A DNA stretch of 64,000 nt. It comes from Pseudomarimonas salicorniae. GTDB lineage: Bacteria > Pseudomonadota > Gammaproteobacteria > Xanthomonadales > Xanthomonadaceae. The translations under genes and the position numbers were made by a program. The stretch's first letter is position 1. Every line of letters starts with the position of its first letter. Below the pieces are notes generated by a model. The model did no database searches. It saw nothing but the letters and a program-made list of their open reading frames with translations, and was not told the origin of the DNA. Shown piece by piece: positions 57,263 to 64,000 of the stretch. The stretch lies in the NCBI RefSeq assembly GCF_023156535.1, contig NZ_JALNMH010000006.1, positions 209,221 to 273,220 on the forward strand. Direction: 5' to 3'.

Positions 57263-57829
57263 ATGGCCAGCTACGGCATGAACGACGTCAAGAACGGGAT
57301 GAAGATCCTGGTCGACGGTCAACCCTGCGTCATCGTCGACACCGACTACATCAAGCCGGGCAAGGGCCAGGCCTTCACCCGCGTGAAGTATCGCAACATC
57401 CGCACCGGCCGCGTGGTCGAGCTGACCATGAAGTCGACCGACTCGGTCGAAGCCGCGGACGTGGTCGATACCGACATGCAGTACCTCTACAACGACGGCG
57501 AGTTCTGGCACTTCATGCAGCCGGAAAGCTTCGAGCAGCACACCGCCGACAAGAACGTCATGGGCGACGCGGCGCAGTGGCTGAAGGGCGAGGAGATGTG
57601 CGTCGTCACCCTGTTCAACGGCAGCCCGCTTTCGATCGCCCCGCCGAACTTCGTCGAGCTGCAGATCGTCGAGACCGATCCCGGCGTGCGCGGTGACACC
57701 TCGGGCGGCGGCGGCAAGCCGGCCAAGCTCGAGACCGGTGCCGTGGTGCGCGTGCCGCTGTTCGTCGCCCAGGAGGAAGTCATCCGGGTCGACACCCGCA
57801 CCGGGGAATACGTATCCCGCGTGAAGTGA
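57263..57829 (+). CDS. efp: Elongation factor P
   Basis: A 188-residue translation factor that rescues ribosomes at polyproline. [20 protein letters not shown] at the start; the modified lysine is K34 in IKPGKGQAF. Domain III ends [13 protein letters not shown]. The lysine-type loop fits beta-lysylation by the neighbouring EpmB. TAGGAG lies seven bases before the start. Confidence 0.97.
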   Translation: MASYGMNDVKNGMKILVDGQPCVIVDTDYIKPGKGQAFTRVKYRNIRTGRVVELTMKSTDSVEAADVVDTDMQYLYNDGEFWHFMQPESFEQHTADKNVMGDAAQWLKGEEMCVVTLFNGSPLSIAPPNFVELQIVETDPGVRGDTSGGGGKPAKLETGAVVRVPLFVAQEEVIRVDTRTGEYVSRVK

Positions 57830-57905
57830 TGGCGAGCCCCACGCGCCCCCCACATCCGGCCTGTCATGATCGGCAGCCAGAATGGGCGCTGTCGAGGAAG
57901 TCCGC

Positions 57906-59252
57906 ATGAGCGCGCAGGAACAGTGTGACTGGCTGGTCAGCGCCGGCTGGGTCGTGCCGGTGGAACCCCATGGCGTGGTGCTGGAAGACCACGCCGTGGC
58001 GGTGAGCGGTGGCCGGATCGTCGCCATCGGCCCGCGTGAAGACCTTGAAGCGCGGTTCGATGCCAACGAGCGGCTGGAGCGGCCCGGGGCGATCCTGCTC
58101 CCGGGTCTGGTCAATGCCCATACCCACAATCCGATGACCCTGATGCGCGGGGTCGCCGACGACCTTCCCCTGCACGAATGGTTGACCGGCCACATCTGGC
58201 CGATCGAGGGCGCGGTGATGGGCCCGGCCTTTGTCGCGGACGGCGTCGAGCTGGCCATCGCCGAGATGCTCCGTGGCGGCACCACCTGCTGCAACGAAAG
58301 CTACTTCTTTCCAGACGTGCAGGCCGCGACCTATGCCCGGTTGGGTTTCCGCGCGGTGGTCGGCCTGCCCTTCATCGATTTCCCGACGCCCTGGGCGAAG
58401 AGCGCCGACGAATACTTCGACAAGGCACTCGAAGTGCACGACAACTACCGCGGCCACGCTCTGGTGCGGATGTCGTTCGCACCGCATGCGCCTTACACGG
58501 TCAGCGATGCCGCCTTCGAGCGCATCCGCATGCTGGCCGACCAGCTCGACGTGCCGGTGCACTGCCACATCCACGAGACCGCGCACGAGGTCAGCGAGGG
58601 GCAGAAGCAGCATGGCATGCACCCGCTGGCCCGGCTCGACCGGCTCGGCCTGGTCAACCGACAGCTGATTGCCGTGCACATGACCCAGCTGACCGACGCC
58701 GAGATCGCGCTCTGCGCGCAGCGCGGGGTCAGCGTTGTGCATTGCCCTGAATCCAACCTCAAGCTGGCCTCGGGCTTCTGCCCGGTCGAGAAGCTGCGCA
58801 GGGCAGGGGTGAACCTGGCCCTGGGCACCGACGGCTGCGCCAGCAACAACGACCTCGACATGGTCGGCGAAATGCGCACCGCGGCCCTGCTGGCCAAGGG
58901 CGTGGCCGGCGATGCCGCCGCGCTCGGAGCGCCCAGCGCCCTGCGCATGGCGACCCTGGGCGGTGCACGCGCGCTGGGCCTCGAGCAGGAGATCGGATCG
59001 CTGGAGGTCGGCAAGCAGGCGGATTTCTTCACCCTGCGTCAGGACCAGGTCGAGGGCGCGCCCTGCTACGAGGCCATTTCCCAGCTGGTCTACGCCGGGG
59101 CCCGCAGCCAGGTGCAGGACGTCTGGCTCGCCGGCCGCAGGCGGCTGGCCGACGGCCAACTGCTCGATATCGACAGCCAGGCGCTGCGCCACAAGGCGCG
59201 CGAGTGGCAGCAGCGCATCGCGGCGATTCCGCGTGTCGAGGAGTCGAAGTGA
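57906..59252 (+). CDS. mtaD: TRZ/ATZ family hydrolase (MTA/SAH deaminase-like)
   Basis: A 448-residue amidohydrolase. Ligands: [37 protein letters not shown] and [20 protein letters not shown]; the glutamate of the deaminase site is in the HETAHE block. It resembles MtaD, which deaminates methylthioadenosine and S-adenosylhomocysteine; guanine or ammeline-type deaminases are alternatives. ATG 57906 has GAGG upstream. Its GTGA overlap with ubiG is notable because UbiG releases S-adenosylhomocysteine. Confidence 0.85.
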   Translation: MSAQEQCDWLVSAGWVVPVEPHGVVLEDHAVAVSGGRIVAIGPREDLEARFDANERLERPGAILLPGLVNAHTHNPMTLMRGVADDLPLHEWLTGHIWPIEGAVMGPAFVADGVELAIAEMLRGGTTCCNESYFFPDVQAATYARLGFRAVVGLPFIDFPTPWAKSADEYFDKALEVHDNYRGHALVRMSFAPHAPYTVSDAAFERIRMLADQLDVPVHCHIHETAHEVSEGQKQHGMHPLARLDRLGLVNRQLIAVHMTQLTDAEIALCAQRGVSVVHCPESNLKLASGFCPVEKLRRAGVNLALGTDGCASNNDLDMVGEMRTAALLAKGVAGDAAALGAPSALRMATLGGARALGLEQEIGSLEVGKQADFFTLRQDQVEGAPCYEAISQLVYAGARSQVQDVWLAGRRRLADGQLLDIDSQALRHKAREWQQRIAAIPRVEESK

Positions 59253-59950
59253 GCGCGCAGAACGCCGACCCCGGCGAGATCGCCAAGTTCGACCGACTGG
59301 CCGCCCGCTGGTGGGACCCGCAGGGCGAATCGCGACCGCTGCATGAGCTGAACCCGGCGCGCCTGCGCTACGTCGCCGAGCGCTGCGCGCTGCGCGGCCG
59401 GCGCGTGCTGGACGTCGGCTGCGGCGGTGGCCTGCTGTCCGAGGCGCTGGCCCGCGAAGGCGCCGAGGTGGTCGGAATCGACCTCGCTCCGGAGCTGATC
59501 GAGGTGGCCCGTCTGCACCTGCTTGAGAGCGGCGTGCAGGTCGACTACCGGCAGATCACCGCCGAGGCGCTGGCCGAGCAGGAACCGGCAAGCTTCGATG
59601 CCATCACCTGCATGGAGATGCTCGAGCATGTGCCCGATCCCGGTGCGGTAATCGCTGCGATGGCCCGCCTGCTAAAACCCGGCGGCCAACTGTTCCTGTC
59701 CACGCTCAATCGCACCCCGCAGTCGTTCGCGGCGGCCATCGTCGGCGCCGAGTACCTGCTGCGCCTGTTGCCGCGCGGCACGCACAGCTACCGCAGCTTC
59801 ATCCGCCCGGCCGAGCTCTCCGCCGCGCTGCGCGACGAGGGACTGGTGCTGAAGGACGTCAGCGGATTGCACTATCTGCCCTTCCTGGGCCGCGCCTGGG
59901 TCGGCCCCGGCACAGCGGTGAACTATCTCGCCTGGGCGGGCAAGCCGTGA
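59249..59950 (+). CDS. ubiG: Ubiquinone biosynthesis O-methyltransferase UbiG
   Basis: A 233-residue SAM methyltransferase carrying out the two O-methylations of ubiquinone synthesis. [20 protein letters not shown] is the family start, then [31 protein letters not shown] and [12 protein letters not shown]. The start is GTG 59249 overlapping the upstream stop, with GAGGAG before it. GTGA also joins it to gph. Confidence 0.95.
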   Translation: MSAQNADPGEIAKFDRLAARWWDPQGESRPLHELNPARLRYVAERCALRGRRVLDVGCGGGLLSEALAREGAEVVGIDLAPELIEVARLHLLESGVQVDYRQITAEALAEQEPASFDAITCMEMLEHVPDPGAVIAAMARLLKPGGQLFLSTLNRTPQSFAAAIVGAEYLLRLLPRGTHSYRSFIRPAELSAALRDEGLVLKDVSGLHYLPFLGRAWVGPGTAVNYLAWAGKP

Positions 59951-60636
59951 GTCTGCGCTGCTGGACCGACCGCTCCGCGGTGCTGTTCGACTTCGACGGC
60001 ACCCTTGCCGATACCGCCGCCGACCTCTGCGCCGCGGCCAATGCGCTGCGCGTAGAAGAGGGCCTCGCGCCGCTGCCGCTGGCGCAGTTCCGGCCCTGGG
60101 TCTCGCGCGGCGGCAAGGCCATGCTGGACATCGCCTTTGCCCATCGCGACGAGGCCTTCCGCGGCGCCCTGCTGCCGGCCTTCCTCGCCCGCTATGAGGC
60201 CGACTGCGCGCGCCACACGCGACTCTTCGACGGCATGGAAGCGCTTCTGCGCGCGCTGGAAGCGCAGGGCACGCCCTGGGGCATCGTCACCAACAAGCCG
60301 ATCCACCTGGCGCGCCCGGTGGTCGAGGCGCTGGGGCTCTCGCAGCGCTGCGCCGTGCTGCTCGGCGGCGACAGCCTGCCGCGCAAGAAGCCCGATCCGC
60401 TGCAGCTGGTGACCGCCTGTGACGGCCTGGGCATCGAGCCAAGCCAGGCCATCTATGTCGGCGACGACCTGCGCGATGTCGAGGCGGCCCACGCCTGCGA
60501 CATGCCCTGCATCGTCGCTGGCTGGGGCTACATCCCGACCGGTCAGGACGCGGCGGACTGGGGCGGCGAGCTGCTGCTGGACGATCCGCGCCAGCTGCAG
60601 GCAGCACTCGGGCTGGAGCGATTCGCTGCGGCATGA
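59947..60636 (+). CDS. gph: Phosphoglycolate phosphatase family HAD hydrolase
   Basis: A 229-residue HAD phosphatase. Motif [21 protein letters not shown], motif II IVTNKP, motif [12 protein letters not shown] and motif [22 protein letters not shown] are intact. It follows ubiG in the ubiG-gph order common in gammaproteobacteria. It removes phosphate from 2-phosphoglycolate; MupP-type activity on MurNAc-6-P is an alternative for this subfamily. Coupled by GTGA upstream and ATGA downstream. Confidence 0.9.
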   Translation: MSLRCWTDRSAVLFDFDGTLADTAADLCAAANALRVEEGLAPLPLAQFRPWVSRGGKAMLDIAFAHRDEAFRGALLPAFLARYEADCARHTRLFDGMEALLRALEAQGTPWGIVTNKPIHLARPVVEALGLSQRCAVLLGGDSLPRKKPDPLQLVTACDGLGIEPSQAIYVGDDLRDVEAAHACDMPCIVAGWGYIPTGQDAADWGGELLLDDPRQLQAALGLERFAAA

Positions 60637-61403
60637 GCGAGGCGGCACGCAGCTTCATCGACAAGCAGCTGGGGCGCGAGGCGGCCTACCGGCTGCTGCC
60701 CACCTTCGCGCCGGGCCTGAAACAGTCCTGGCTGCCGGCCTGGGTCGGACTGCTCGGCGAGCTGGACGAAACCATCTTCGAGCGCTCCGACCCGCGGGTC
60801 GCCCAGACCAAACTGCTGTGGTGGGGCAAGGACCTCGCCGCCGGGGCCTCTGCCCAGCATCCGCTCAGTCGACAGTTGCTGGCTGCACCCCATGCGGCGC
60901 GAATCGGTGCCGAGGCCTGGCTGGCTCTTGCCCAGGAGGCGCTGCGCCTGTCCCTGCTGGATGCCGCGCCGCGCGACTGGGCCGAGGCCGATGCGCTCTG
61001 GCGGTCGCTTGCCGAGCGCGTTGCCGCTCTGGAATCGGCGCTCTGCGGCGTCGAGACTTCGCCGCAGGCCGTCGCCCTGCAGTGGCAGCGACAGCGGCTC
61101 TGGCACGCCATGCTGCTTGGACGCCACGACCAATCGCTGGCGCCGCTGGGTTGGCAGGCCGATGCTCGGCGCGAAACGCCGTCGGCGCGGCTTTGGCAGG
61201 ACTGGAGCGCCAGCAATGCCGCTGCGCTGGACGCCGAGCGGGCTGCGCGTCTGCCGCTGCACCGCACGCTGCTGCGCGGGGTCTGGGCCTGGCGGCTGCC
61301 CCGGCTGCTGGCTGGCCGCCCGCTGCACGATGGCCTCGCGCCAGGCGGCGCGGCCTTGCTCTGGCGTAGCTGGCGTGCCGCGGTGAAGGCAGCACGCAGC
61401 TGA
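60633..61403 (+). CDS. Squalene/phytoene synthase-like protein
   Basis: A 256-residue all-helical protein. QTKLLWWGKDLAAGASAQHP matches the LQWWREEL segment of the phytoene/squalene synthase fold, but the DXXXD substrate motifs are not evident, so prenyl-synthase activity is doubtful. Similar genes in xanthomonads follow gph. The function is unknown. The start overlaps gph by ATGA. Confidence 0.6.
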   Translation: MSEAARSFIDKQLGREAAYRLLPTFAPGLKQSWLPAWVGLLGELDETIFERSDPRVAQTKLLWWGKDLAAGASAQHPLSRQLLAAPHAARIGAEAWLALAQEALRLSLLDAAPRDWAEADALWRSLAERVAALESALCGVETSPQAVALQWQRQRLWHAMLLGRHDQSLAPLGWQADARRETPSARLWQDWSASNAAALDAERAARLPLHRTLLRGVWAWRLPRLLAGRPLHDGLAPGGAALLWRSWRAAVKAARS

Positions 61404-61518
61404 ACGCACCGCGTTTTCACATGTGCGAAGCTAGCCTGCGACCGCCGGTCGATGCTGGCTTCCTACCCCGTCCCGCTTCCCCGCGGCGCAAGTCGTCGCG
61501 ATGATCAAGGAGTGCCCC

Positions 61519-62484
61519 GTGGCCCCTCGTCAATTGGATAACACCGTGCGCCTGATGCCCGACATTGCCTCCGAGGCCCGCCCCGCCGTGGCTGGCGAGC
61601 TGGACTGGGTGGGGATGGGCGAGATCGAAGTGCCGGTCAGCCTGCCGGGCACGGATGGCGCCGTCAGCGGCCCCGCCCGGGTGACCGCCTTCGTCAACCT
61701 GACCCGGCCGGAAGTGCGCGGCATCCACATGTCACGGCTCTATCTTCACGTCGACAAGCTCCTGTCCAGCGAGCCGGTCAGCCCCTGCACCGTCCGCCGC
61801 GTGCTCAAGGAGTTTCTCGATTCCCACGCCGACCTGTCCGACCGCGCCATGCTCAAGCTGCGATTCGAGCACATGGTCCGTCGTCCCGCGCTGGAAAGCG
61901 ACAACAGCGGCTGGCGCTCCTACCCGATCGAGATCACCGGGATCATGGAGCGCAATCAGTTCTCGCTGGAACTGGGCGTGGAGGTCGTCTACTCCAGCAC
62001 CTGCCCGTGCTCGGCGGCGCTCGCCCGCCAGCTGATCCAGGAGCGCTTCCGCCAGGACTTCGACGGCGCCGACAGCCTCGACCCGGCCAAGGTGCTGGCC
62101 TGGCTGGGCAGTGAGCAGGGCATCTGCGCCACGCCGCACAGCCAGCGCTCGACCGCCGAGGTTCGGGCCAAGCTCGTGCCGAGCTTCCAGAGCTTCCCCA
62201 TCGTCGAGATGATCGATCGCCTCGAAGGCGCGCTGAAGACGCCGGTGCAGACCGCGGTCAAGCGCGTCGACGAGCAGGCCTTTGCCCGCCTCAACGGCCA
62301 GAACCTGATGTTCTGTGAGGACGCCGCCCGCCGCCTGCAGGCAGCCCTCAACGAGGACGACCGCATCGCCGACTTCTGGCTGCGCGCCACCCACTACGAG
62401 AGCCTGCACCCGCACAATGCGGTGGCGGTCGCCTCGAAGGGCGTGCCCGGCGGCTACGGCCCGGACGGTGCGATCGGGCGCTGA
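61519..62484 (+). CDS. folE2: GTP cyclohydrolase IB
   Basis: A 321-residue FolE2 enzyme that converts GTP to dihydroneopterin triphosphate for folate. Signatures: RGIHMSRLY, VYSSTCPCSAALARQ (metal-site Cys) and ICATPHSQRSTAEV. GTG 61519 is chosen over the in-frame ATG 61501 because AAGGAG (61507-61512) lies six bases before it, inside the longer version. FolE2 can use metals other than zinc and is often induced by zinc shortage; no Zur box was seen. Confidence 0.93.
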   Translation: MAPRQLDNTVRLMPDIASEARPAVAGELDWVGMGEIEVPVSLPGTDGAVSGPARVTAFVNLTRPEVRGIHMSRLYLHVDKLLSSEPVSPCTVRRVLKEFLDSHADLSDRAMLKLRFEHMVRRPALESDNSGWRSYPIEITGIMERNQFSLELGVEVVYSSTCPCSAALARQLIQERFRQDFDGADSLDPAKVLAWLGSEQGICATPHSQRSTAEVRAKLVPSFQSFPIVEMIDRLEGALKTPVQTAVKRVDEQAFARLNGQNLMFCEDAARRLQAALNEDDRIADFWLRATHYESLHPHNAVAVASKGVPGGYGPDGAIGR

Positions 62485-63033
62485 TTCCCCCACGGCACCG
62501 CGCGAAACGGCCGTGCCTGCGGCCATTCTTCGTCAGGGCGCCGGTTGCCGGCTGAAGCGAACGCCCTGACCGCAGCGGCCGGTTCGGGCGCATCCTTGCC
62601 CTTCGCCGCGCGTTGCCGAAGCCGAAAGGGTGCGCCTTGGGCGCATCGATACGGGGCTTCGAACGGTACACCCGCTGCGCCCAAGGCGCCCCTTTCGGAT
62701 GTCCGGGCTGCGTCGCCCCTTCGCGTTGTTTGCCTTCCCGTGCTGTTCCGGGGCGTCAGACGGTTCCAATCCGCCGCCATCCTTCATCCAGGCATCAGCC
62801 CCTTGCAAGGCCTCCGTTGTGCCTGGAGCCGTGCGCCTTCGAGGGAGCGCTCAGTGCCTGTACCGGGGGCGGCGCGCGAGGCGTGCCTCCCTGTGTCTTG
62901 AGTGAAGGCGCCCTCGCCCGTCAAGCGCGCTGTCGCACAGACCCGTTGGGGCTTCTCCACCATCCTTCGATTCGTGGTCGCCCGCCCGCCGCCGCGCGAC
63001 ATTCCCAACTGCGGGCATGAATCGGAGAACACC
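62485..63033. other. Intergenic region of 549 bases with one inverted repeat
   Basis: Open frames here lack ribosome sites and recognisable products. The only clear structure is the dyad at 62622-62698. No promoter could be supported. Confidence 0.5.
62622..62698. repeat. Long inverted repeat D, single copy in the window
   Basis: Arms CCGAAAGGGTGCGCCTTGGG (62622-62641) and GCCCAAGGCGCCCCTTTCGG (to 62698) are imperfect complements around a spacer of about 37 bases. It is similar in style to palindromes A to C but different in sequence. It lies after folE2 and could act as a terminator. Confidence 0.6.
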
Positions 63034-63477
63034 ATGAACTACACGCAAAGAGATCCACTGGGCATGTACAAGGCCCGGGGCAATCCGCCGCTCGGGCCCA
63101 GCACGCGTCACGGCCCCGGCCCTGAGCTGATGGGTGCCGACACCCTGATCGGCAACAGCGTCTTCAACGGCAGCGATGAAGACATCGGGTCGATCAAGGA
63201 GATCATGCTCGACATGCGCAGCGGTCGGATCGGCTACGCGGTGCTGTCCTTTGGCGGCTTCCTCAGCATGGGCACCAAGCTGTTCGCCGTGCCCTGGGAT
63301 GCGCTGAGCCTCGATGTCGAGAAGAAGCGATTCCTGCTCGACGTTGACAAGGAGCGGCTCAAGGCGGCTCCGGGCTTCGATGCGGACAACTGGCCGAACA
63401 TGGCCAACGCGGATTGGGCCGATAGCATCCACAGCTACTACGGCGTCGCTCCGCAGTCGCCGGATCGCCCGGTCTGA
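63034..63477 (+). CDS. PRC-barrel domain protein
   Basis: A 147-residue soluble protein. ATG 63034 has GGAG eight bases upstream. The PRC-barrel lies at ~40-125: GADTLIGNSVFNGSDEDIGS, IKEIMLDMRSGRIGYAVLSF, LFAVPWDALSLDVEKKRFLL, VDKERLKAAPGFD. Small bacterial PRC-barrel proteins of this kind are often stress- or envelope-related; the ligand is unknown. Confidence 0.87.
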   Translation: MNYTQRDPLGMYKARGNPPLGPSTRHGPGPELMGADTLIGNSVFNGSDEDIGSIKEIMLDMRSGRIGYAVLSFGGFLSMGTKLFAVPWDALSLDVEKKRFLLDVDKERLKAAPGFDADNWPNMANADWADSIHSYYGVAPQSPDRPV

Positions 63478-63486
63478 ACAATTCAG

Positions 63487-63509
63487 GGCGTTGGCGAACG
63501 GTCAACGCC
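63487..63509 (+). terminator. Hairpin after the PRC-barrel gene
   Basis: GGCGTTG-GCGAACGGT-CAACGCC begins nine bases after the stop, a 7-bp stem with a 9-base loop, followed by TTGA rather than a U tract. Confidence 0.45.
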
Positions 63510-63585
63510 TTGACCCTGTATCCCGCCCACTCCCGGCAGCAGCCCTGCCGAGGACGGACCTGTTCCCCGAGCGCCGCAGTGCATC

Positions 63586-63654
63586 ATGCGCGCCTCACCG
63601 AAATTTCTGTTCGTTGTCATCATCGCCATGCTGACGTTGGGCGCCTGCCAGTAG
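63586..63654 (+). pseudogene. Lipoprotein signal peptide remnant (22 codons)
   Basis: A 22-codon frame reads MRASPKFLFVVIIAMLTLGA then CQ and stops at TAG 63652. It is a complete lipoprotein signal with lipobox LGAC, but the mature protein would be two residues. Either it is a truncated gene whose rest was lost, or a tiny peptide gene. No ribosome site is clear. Confidence 0.35.
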
Positions 63655-63853
63655 CGTTCCACCGAGATCGGCAAGGTCGTCACCCATGCTGCGGATCACG
63701 GCGGAACGTGGACACCTGCTTCAACTCGTGTTGGACAGCTGTTCCGGCTGCTCTGGTCACCCGCGGATCACCGGTGCCGACGTCGATAGCCGAGAATCGG
63801 TGCGCGTAGGGACTGTCTCCGGCCAGGGGTGCGCGCTCGCATAGGCGAAACGT

Positions 63854-63890
63854 GGGCGCAAAGCAGACGTACCGCAAAACCCGAATGTAG
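63854..63890 (-). mobile_element. Truncated end of a MITE-like module (M6)
   Basis: GGGCGCAAAGCAGACGTACC (63854-63873), continuing to TGTAG at 63890, matches the left end of module M4 (50073 onward), including the first five bases of palindrome A. The match stops abruptly and is replaced by unrelated sequence, marking an insertion. Confidence 0.7.
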
Positions 63891-64000
63891 ACACTCTGTT
63901 CCCTGTCAAGCGATTTCTTGGCTCGGGAACAGCCTGCTCCCGTCGTACTTTTCTGGGCTTTTGACGAGGGTCCAGGCAGCGGTGAGCAGCTTTCTCATGA
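63891..64000 (-). mobile_element. End of an insertion sequence, probably IS110 family, continuing beyond the window
   Basis: Sequence starting exactly where palindrome A is interrupted. A reverse-strand frame ends 15 bases inside this boundary. A short non-coding stretch after the transposase stop, with no terminal inverted repeat visible at this end, fits IS110-type ends. The other end is outside the window. Confidence 0.55.
63906..64000 (-). CDS. Transposase C-terminus, probably IS110 family (partial)
   Basis: The last ~31 codons of a reverse-strand frame, including MRKLLTAAWTLVKSPEKYD, and ending SQEIA before TGA (63908-63906). The (A)MRKLL(T)...K.P..YD pattern is typical of the C terminus of many IS110-family DEDD/serine transposases. 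Only the tail is visible, so the catalytic DEDD residues cannot be checked and the family call is moderate. Confidence 0.5.
   Translation of the reverse strand, partial: MRKLLTAAWTLVKSPEKYDGSRLFPSQEIA

Noticed and set aside
62545..63020. Overlapping frames after folE2
   Set aside because: Mutually overlapping, interrupted by an inverted repeat, no recognisable product.

Overview
The window is a GC-rich stretch of bacterial chromosome that looks like a member of the Lysobacterales (Xanthomonadales), Gammaproteobacteria. Three things point there: the order pyrG-kdsA-DUF2314 gene-eno-ftsB-ispD-ispF-truD, a FimX-type protein with degenerate GGDEF and EAL domains, and an oligopeptidase B-type S9 peptidase. 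Coding density is high. Many genes overlap by four bases (ATGA or GTGA). No rRNA, tRNA, CRISPR array or prophage was seen. The species cannot be named from the sequence alone.

Layout. Bases 1-9,600 hold the end of mutL, a DUF1684 protein, the chaperedoxin cnoX, a large secreted propeller-like protein, a secreted amidohydrolase, and glnK-amtB behind a sigma-54-like promoter. Bases 9,600-18,240 hold a possible structured small RNA, a divergent pair (PKHD hydroxylase and a periplasmic protein) around a Fur-like box, a zinc-free MDR reductase, a lipoprotein S9 peptidase, a VOC-racemase fusion, a DUF938 methyltransferase and a DUF3592 protein. Bases 18,545-22,568 hold an overlapping pair ending in a GT4 glycosyltransferase-propeller fusion, and a GAF protein with a degenerate GGDEF-like domain.

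The centrepiece is a 17.4-kb pilus operon of the MSHA type, 23,429-40,814, on the + strand. It encodes two related pilins, inner-membrane assembly proteins, a lipoprotein secretin (MshL), a TPR protein (MshN-like), an ExeA/MshM-type ATPase, the MshE ATPase with a clear c-di-GMP-binding MshEN domain, the MshG platform protein and five further prepilin-like proteins. Three of these carry long alanine-rich helical tails that I cannot match to a described pilin type. fimX, whose product should bind but not turn over c-di-GMP, lies 13 kb downstream, and the degenerate GAF protein is divergent from the operon. c-di-GMP control of the pilus is therefore a reasonable inference.

Bases 40,905-63,477 are housekeeping: parE, pyrG, kdsA, eno, ftsB, ispD, ispF, truD, an Smr protein, an acetoacetyl-CoA reductase, gluQ, cysZ, fimX, epmB, efp, an MTA/SAH deaminase-like gene, ubiG, gph, a phytoene synthase-like gene, folE2 and a PRC-barrel gene.

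Intergenic spaces hold a family of nested palindromic repeats assembled into MITE-like modules of about 300-390 bp, bounded by GGGCGCRAAG-type inverted ends. The last copy, at the right edge, is cut in its palindrome by what looks like an IS110-family element that runs off the window.
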